Source: Tetrahymena elliotti 4EA
Lineage: Eukaryota > Ciliophora > Oligohymenophorea > Hymenostomatida > Tetrahymenidae
DNA length: 23,751 bases
NCBI GenBank assembly: GCA_000231825.2
Contig: JH720348.1
Coordinates: forward strand, 376,496-400,246
Direction of reading: 5' to 3'
In this document: positions 18,308 to 23,751 of the stretch, in pieces
Position numbering within the stretch: position 1 is the stretch's first letter
Layout of the letters: each line of letters begins with the position of its first letter
The notes under the pieces: generated by a model
Seen by the model: only the letters and a program-made list of their open reading frames with translations
Database searches by the model: none
Told to the model about the DNA's origin: nothing
Program-made: the position numbers and the translations under genes

Positions 18308-19435
18308 TCAAAAGCTAAAAATAAATGCAGTTAATACTAATAAATAAGAAAAGTTTATTAATTAAGATTGATTGTAAACAGATCCTTCAATGAGAATAAG
18401 TGGATCTTAGTTGGGATCTGACAAGTAAGACTTAATTCCATTGTTTTTTGATAAATAAAAGTTAGATTTCTATATTTAGGATAACAGACGAGAGTATAAT
18501 TCGTAATTTACATTTGTTCTATTATAATATCCCCTCTAATTTATTTATTCAATTTAATCTTAAATATTGTTTGGCACAAAAGCATTTATGGCACAATTTT
18601 ACTAATTTTCATTCTAACTAAGAAAATAAAAGTTGCTACAGCTAGACTCACAATTTAATCCTTAGCATGCATAGTTCAAATTATCTGATAACATTTTTTG
18701 GTACATACTTTTTGATTTGTCACACTATTCACTTAAATCCGAATATAAATCAAACAAAACATTAACTAAAGCTTCAAACCTACTTCTCAAATTATCCATA
18801 CAACTCAAAGACTTTATTAAATCATTATAATATGAATCAAAGCTATCTTAATCCAAATAAGCTTCAGAATTCCCTCTGAAATAGTTTTATATATTATCCA
18901 AACCAGCACAAATTGAGCAGACTTAACCTCTATAAAACCTAACTGTGGTTTAAATAACTTAAATTTAACATTATTTGTATTCGCTCTTGAAAATTTCAAT
19001 AGCTTTTACACCTGTGTCATTCTTATCTAAATCATTTTCTTAATTTTCATTCTTAGCACCACATTCATTGATTGAATATCCAATATTTGAAAAAATCTAT
19101 CCATAGAATGAACTTTATTACTGCATTTCTGTGTATTTTGTAAATGCCAATTATTTCAACAAATCAACTAACTCAGCATCACAGCAAGTTTCTTGACTTG
19201 CAAATTATGAACACATTCCCAGATTCTCTGTTGTTTTAGAAGCCGTTAAAGTTTTAAATTTAGTTAGCTTTTAACTCAGTTGCTAAAATAATGTTTAATT
19301 ATATTTCTGTTGCTACAGAATGATATACTATAACCCGTTCAAAGCAGGATGATTTATGCATTATAAATTCTGCAAATTCTAACACAAAAAGCTCAAAAAA
19401 TTAAATTAAATCAAAGCCAAAAAAAGGAGTTTCAT
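18308..19435 (-). CDS. Cysteine-rich secreted protein with GPI-anchor-type tail (intronless, 375 aa)
   Basis: Probable cell-surface or secretory-pathway protein. One uninterrupted frame from ATG at 19435 to TGA at 18308, with many TAA/TAG Gln codons. Residues 1-18 form a signal peptide (MKLLFLALIQFNFLSFLC). The last ~17 residues (INFSYLLVLTAFIFSF) are hydrophobic and end the protein without a cytoplasmic tail, as in GPI-attachment signals. The mature part has 14 cysteines (26, 75, 84, 85, 125, 156, 173, 176, 212, 238, 257, 262, 266, 281), an even number that suits disulfides. Patterns include ETCCDAEL (82-89), VCSICAGLDN (172-181) and CESSC (262-266). Several N-x-S/T sites occur near the C-terminus. 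The CC and CxxC arrangement recalls cysteine-rich lipid- or ligand-binding ectodomains, but I cannot assign a family. It is not an immobilisation antigen of the usual repeat type. Codons are AT-rich. No regulatory site is evident. Confidence 0.85.
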
Positions 19436-19797
19436 TGTTCTTTTAAAACACTCAATTATTAATGGAGTATCAAATCAAATCAAATTATAATTTCTAAAGT
19501 CTTTCAAAAATTAATTTTGAAAATATTCTGTCTTCAATTTAGATTAAATTTTTTGGATAATATCCACAAATTTTCCTATTTAGCAATTAATATAATAAAC
19601 TAATTTCTATTATTGTTTATATAATATCTAAATATTTAATTTTATAAAAAGCAAAAAAATTAATATTTTTAATAAATATTTAAAATCATTTCTTAGATTA
19701 AAAAAAATAGATCATTTTAAATTATTAAGATAAAAATTATTTGAGGATTTATTTATTGAACAAAAATATAATATGATAAAGTTAAATAATAAATTGT

Positions 19798-20117
19798 TCA
19801 GGTCTTTTTAACTGATAATTCAAATACATTAACTTATTTTTCCTTTTGTCTTTACGATTCGCTTTAAAACTTTCTACAGCTTTATTTATTTATCTTATAT
19901 TCTGATTTATAATTAATTGTTGTTAGCTTACTAGTCTTTAGATTAATATGAGCTTATATTTTATAACTCAATTGTAAAATATTAGAGACCTTTATTATAG
20001 TCTCTTTATCTTTTGTATCTGATTATTATACAACTTCTTTAATCTTATTATAGCCATAATTCAAGATGTTATCTACATTTAAATTTTATTCTAAATCATT
20101 GTTACATAAAAAACACT
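19798..20117 (-). pseudogene. Coding-like fragment with CxxC motif (possible 3' exon or gene relic)
   Basis: From a possible acceptor (CTTAATATAG) at 20118, the frame runs about 106 codons to TGA at 19800-19798. It begins ECFLCNNDLEQ, a CxxC as in zinc-binding modules, then continues with a charged, helix-prone K/E/D/N/Q-rich sequence ending FELSVKKT. The composition looks translated, and other frames here contain TGA. The frame is also open upstream only to a TGA at 20190-20188, and no ATG or clear upstream exon was found. It may be the last exon of a small gene whose 5' exons I cannot see, or a relic. Function is unknown. Confidence 0.3.
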
Positions 20118-20314
20118 CTATATTAAGATAACAGTAAATTAGAATATTTTTTATTTTTAAATAACAATTTATTATTTTAAAAAGTGCTCAAAACTGGTAT
20201 TAGCTTCTTAAAATCAATTTCATTTCAATATTTTTATAGAATTCTTTTATAGATATATTTCAATCAATATTTTCTAAAATTTAATGATACTATTTATCTC
20301 ATTATTTTTATTAG

Positions 20315-20460
20315 ATTTTTTATGGAAAACCAGAATAAATCATAGGATTTAATTATGTATTAGCTGATTATTGGATCATGGATAAAAATTATCTAGCAAG
20401 CAAGGGAATTGAAAAAGAAAAGATAACCAACATATCTAAACTTATATATTCAATTTATTT
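20315..20460 (+). pseudogene. Coding-like orphan exon
   Basis: After a good acceptor (TTTTTATTAG) the frame reads IFYGKPEQIIGFNYVLADYW, then IMDKNYLASKGIEKEKI, a balanced mix of residues including two aromatic clusters. It fades into A/T-rich sequence near 20460, where GTCACT could be a weak donor. The family is not recognised and it does not match kinase B downstream. It could be an isolated exon, a gene relic, or chance in a one-stop code; other frames across it are also partly open. Confidence 0.22.
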
Positions 20461-21116
20461 GTCACTCATTTTTTATAAATATTGTTTTATTTAGAATTTA
20501 TTTAAAAATAAAATTAATATACTGTAAATTTCTATAATATAGATGTACAAATAAAACATGTATCCTCATTTTTTTTATTTCAAAGTTGATTAACAATAAA
20601 AAAAATAAATAAGCATTCTGATTAATTTATTTTTTTAATTTTTAAATAATAAATGATATAACTAAAATAGGTAATTTAATCTCATCAAAATTAATTTAAA
20701 TAGATGGATGATATTTAATGAAATTATTAAAGGTAGAAGAAAATATATTAAGGTATTTCTTTCAAATTCAAAAAAGTAACAAATAATGAGCTATTTTTTG
20801 ATATTAATAGTAATTAATTTGTTTTTTTATTAAATAAGAAGATTATTATTACAGTAAACAACTTTACTTAATTTTAAGATCTATTTCAGTAATTTTAATT
20901 AATATAAAATTAATTAACCTTTTTTTCTTTTGATAAATTAAGATTTTTACAGATTTTAGTTTAGAAGAAAACTTTTCAAAAGTAAAAAAAAATAAAAAGG
21001 CAACAAAAAAGAATAAGGTATAAAATAAAATCTATTTTACAAATTAAAAAAATAAATTATTTTTATTATTACTAATAATATATATTTATTTTATATCATA
21101 GCAAATTTTACTAATC

Positions 21117-23228
21117 ATGAAAGGATAAGGTGATATCTAGCTTCGATATGAGGCCCCATTTGAAATATTTGAAAAAATATATCAAGAATACAAAAAATAG
21201 AATAATGACGAGAATATGATGTTTGATCCATTAGAATTAAAATAGATTTATAATGAACTCTAATAGAAAGAAATATATCTGACATCTTTTATTTCAGAAG
21301 GAGGTTTTGGAGCTGTATTTGAGGCTCTTTATAATTAAGAAAAAGTGGCAATTAAATGTGTTGGAAAAGTTAATTAAGACAAAATAAAAGTAGAAGAGAA
21401 AATAATTGGATTACTTAAAGGTACTCCCTATGTCTTCAAGTGTATCCACAATTTTTATAATTTCTATGAATCTAAATACTACCAGATTTCAAAAAGATAT
21501 TAATGTATAAAATAGTTTTCTTTTTAAATAAATTTAAGTTAAAAATGGATTTTAAAATATGAAAAAAATATAGGCAGTCTAAAAGATATCATGAAAGATC
21601 TCTTTAAACAAAAAAAAACTCTACCATTAAACCAAATAATAGGATTTGCTCTCTAAATGTCTTCTGTCTTTGAAAAAATTTAGGAAAATAAAATGTTGCA
21701 TTCTGATATTAAACCTGATAATATCCTTTATGACGGCGAAGAGAAATCTTTTCATTTATGTAATTAAATTTTTAGTTATTTCATGCAATTTTACTTACAT
21801 TTTTAGAAAATATTTTGACAGTCACTGAGTTTTTGAAGGGAGATAAAGTTTTAAAAAACTATTAAAATGCCAATTATTAGATTTAATTAGTCTCTTAAAA
21901 TTTAAATGAATTTTAATAAAAATAATTTTTCCAAAGAATTAAGATATGAAATACAATGAACTGAAAATAAATAAATATATTTTTTAATAATTTTTAATTT
22001 TAATTTTAAATATTATTTAATAAAAACATAATTTATTCTTAGTATTTATTTAATAAATTCTATATTATAAAATAGGCGATTTTGGTATCTCAAAGCTTTT
22101 TAAAGATTAATAAAAATCAAGAACTACCAATGTATATTTTTTTCTAAATTTAATTCTACTTTGATTTTAATTTTTTTCAGCTTTTCACAGAGTTTTTTTA
22201 AAGTTTTTGATTCATCTAATTAAATTGACAGATTATTATTATGTTTTTTTAAATTCTTTTTGAAAGTTTTCATGAAAAAAAAATCCTTTTTCATTGAATA
22301 TTTAAATGATTTTACAAATTATAGTTTTTGTTTAATTTTAATTTATTTATTTTCAGAATTTAAAATATAATTACAAGCTTTAATAGTAAAGTAAGACATT
22401 TTGTTTGAATCTCTTCAAAATTTTTTTGAATAAAATTTAATTGACTAGACTTTATCTTTATTAAAATGCATTTTTTTTGTTTATAAATTTAATTTCAAAT
22501 ATAATTATCATTAAATCTGAATTGTTCTTATTATTTAATAACATCCATTATTTTGAATTTTAAAGATTTTAACAAATATTTTTAAGCTACTTTTTTTAAT
22601 TACTAATTTAATAAAATGATTAATTGAATAAATTATTTTTATAATTTTATAGCTTAATACATTTTCTTGTAGGTATTATGCTCCCGAAATTCTCTAAGAA
22701 GATAGTTCTTTCAATATTAAAGTAAGCTTTATTTTAAATTACTTTTTAATCAGTTTTTTTATTTAAATTTTAATTAAAGTTCGATATCTACGGATTAGGT
22801 ATAATTATTTTGGAGATGACTCTTGGTAGATTTCTAGAAGGTAAAGAATGTGCCTCTATAAGGAATGGATAGCTTGCAAACTATATTAGCAAAAATTAAT
22901 TATATTCTGAGTTAAATCGTATTATTTAGTTGATGTTAAAAACTTAGCCAATGTAAAGAATAGACTCTACTGAATTATCTAAATAACTAAATAATATGAA
23001 GATTCAATTAGAAATTTAATTTGTTTCTGTTATCTAGGGCAAATTAGATTCATCTTATTCTAATAAAATGATTTCTTAATTTAGATAATCATTTCTTCAA
23101 TTTAACTATGAAAGTAAACCAAATGAAACTAGATTAGATTCATACCAATTTAGAGGAAAAGAAAATTTAAGTTAAATTAATGAGTGCATAAATAAGAGGC
23201 TTGTTCATCATTTAAATATTAATTTTAG
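21117..23228 (+). CDS. Protein kinase-like protein B, paralogue of kinase A (5 exons, C-terminus uncertain)
   Basis: Eukaryotic protein kinase, probably an active Ser/Thr kinase. Exons: 21117-21504, 21574-21759, 22076-22131, 22653-22721 and 22780-23228; at least 382 residues. The start ATG gives MKGQGDIQLRYEAPFEIF and aligns with kinase A from YEAP onward. Landmarks: glycine loop SEGGFGAV (60-67, first Gly is Ser), VAIK with K80, LHSDIKPDN (171-179; HSD with D174), DFG (193-195), and RYYAPEIL (217-224) with an intact APE. FDIYGLGIIILEMTLG then begins the F helix. A C-terminal tail of about 130 residues (FVSVIQGKL ... KRLVHHLNINF) is shared with kinase A and may be a private regulatory module. 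Exons 1 and 2 match kinase A exactly in length (388 and 186 nt). The end is not fixed: reading on gives TGA at 23314-23316, while a donor at 23229 (GTACAA), in the same phase as in kinase A, suggests another exon, for example from 23419 to TGA at 23618-23620. Substrate is unknown. Confidence 0.88.
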
Positions 23229-23751
23229 GTACAATTTTTATTTTTAATAAAACTTTCGAATTTAAATTAAAATAAAATTTGATTATCTAGAGTAGATATA
23301 TTAATTATACTTTTGAAAATTTACAATAGAATTATAAATTTAGAGCCATTTTTCTTTTAAATTGATCAATAATTGTTAAATACCTTCTATTTACACTCAA
23401 TTTTCATCCTCATTTTAGGAAAAGCTAATCAAATTTTATAAATTTCATAACTAAAATTTAAGAAATTATTAGATTCCCCAAAATATTTTTTATTGGTTTT
23501 TAGGATTAAGGAATTTTTACCAGCGTTAAAAATTTTTGTAAATTTTTTTTTATTTAAAACTCAAAAAAATAATTGAAATACAATAAAATCTAAAAATAAT
23601 AAATTTATTAAAAAGGATGAAATTTCTTTTCTTTTTGTCAAAATATTATTAATTAGTGAAATTTATTTAAATTTTTGATAAAAGCACAATCCAATTTACT
23701 CATTTTTATTCATTCATTATTTTCAACACAAACTAATTTAAATAAATTATT
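23229..23751 (+). other. Kinase B 3' region: terminal intron or exon and downstream flank
   Basis: It contains either the readthrough end of kinase B (TGA at 23314-23316) or an intron followed by a last exon. Candidate acceptors are TATCTAG before 23291 and TCATTTTAG before 23419. Frames after both stay open for 60 or more codons, so sequence alone does not decide. No independent gene is seen. Confidence 0.5.

Larger units (their letters stand above)
19436..21116. other. 1.7 kb spacer with two coding-like fragments
   Basis: This separates the divergent surface-protein gene and kinase B and should contain both promoters. Two stretches have protein-like composition but no start codon or complete gene model: 19798-20117 on the minus strand and 20315-20460 on the plus strand, both listed separately. 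The rest is A/T-rich with nothing recognisable. Confidence 0.5.

Noticed and set aside
18817..18999. 60-codon minus-strand ORF in another frame
   Set aside because: It is out of frame inside the 375-residue secreted protein gene.
21646..21828. 60-codon plus-strand ORF
   Set aside because: It is out of frame with kinase B exon 2, whose frame carries LHSDIKPDN.

Overview
This window looks like macronuclear DNA of a ciliate close to Tetrahymena. It is very AT-rich, has long spacers, and its short introns run from GT to AG and are richer in AT than the exons. Every convincing reading frame contains TAA and TAG as sense codons (glutamine in this code) and ends only at TGA. With only one stop codon, open frames arise easily by chance, so genes were accepted only on protein-family motifs, splice-phase agreement, codon texture or paralogue comparison.

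Layout from left to right. (1) Protein kinase A, minus strand, five exons, 108-1925, possibly running off the left edge. (2) A spacer, then a Q/N/S-rich low-complexity protein, minus strand, two exons, 3568-4889. (3) A 2.4 kb divergent spacer with a strong hairpin. (4) A mitochondrial-carrier-family (SLC25) gene, plus strand, five exons, 7247-11101. Its 1.94 kb second intron holds a GATA microsatellite and a ~290-nt element that folds into several long helices. (5) A 3.3 kb gene-poor, very AT-rich convergent spacer. (6) A TLC-domain ceramide synthase (Lag1/LASS type), minus strand, four exons, 14433-16466. (7) A spacer with complementary CT and GA microsatellites. (8) An intronless, cysteine-rich secreted protein with an N-terminal signal peptide and a C-terminal GPI-type tail, minus strand, 18308-19435. 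(9) A spacer with two coding-like fragments. (10) Protein kinase B, plus strand, five exons, from 21117 to at least 23228.

Kinases A and B are clear paralogues. Their first two exons have identical lengths (388 and 186 nt), all intron phases agree, and long protein stretches match. They lie at opposite ends of the window in divergent orientation, which suggests an inverted duplication followed by divergence. Copy A has lost the proline of its APE motif; both copies have HSD in place of HRD.

No operon logic applies. The carrier and the ceramide synthase share a C-ending codon texture typical of well-expressed ciliate genes. The kinases, the Q/N-rich gene and the surface protein use AT-rich codons. 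The observations most worth follow-up are the structured element inside carrier intron 2 and the inverted kinase pair.
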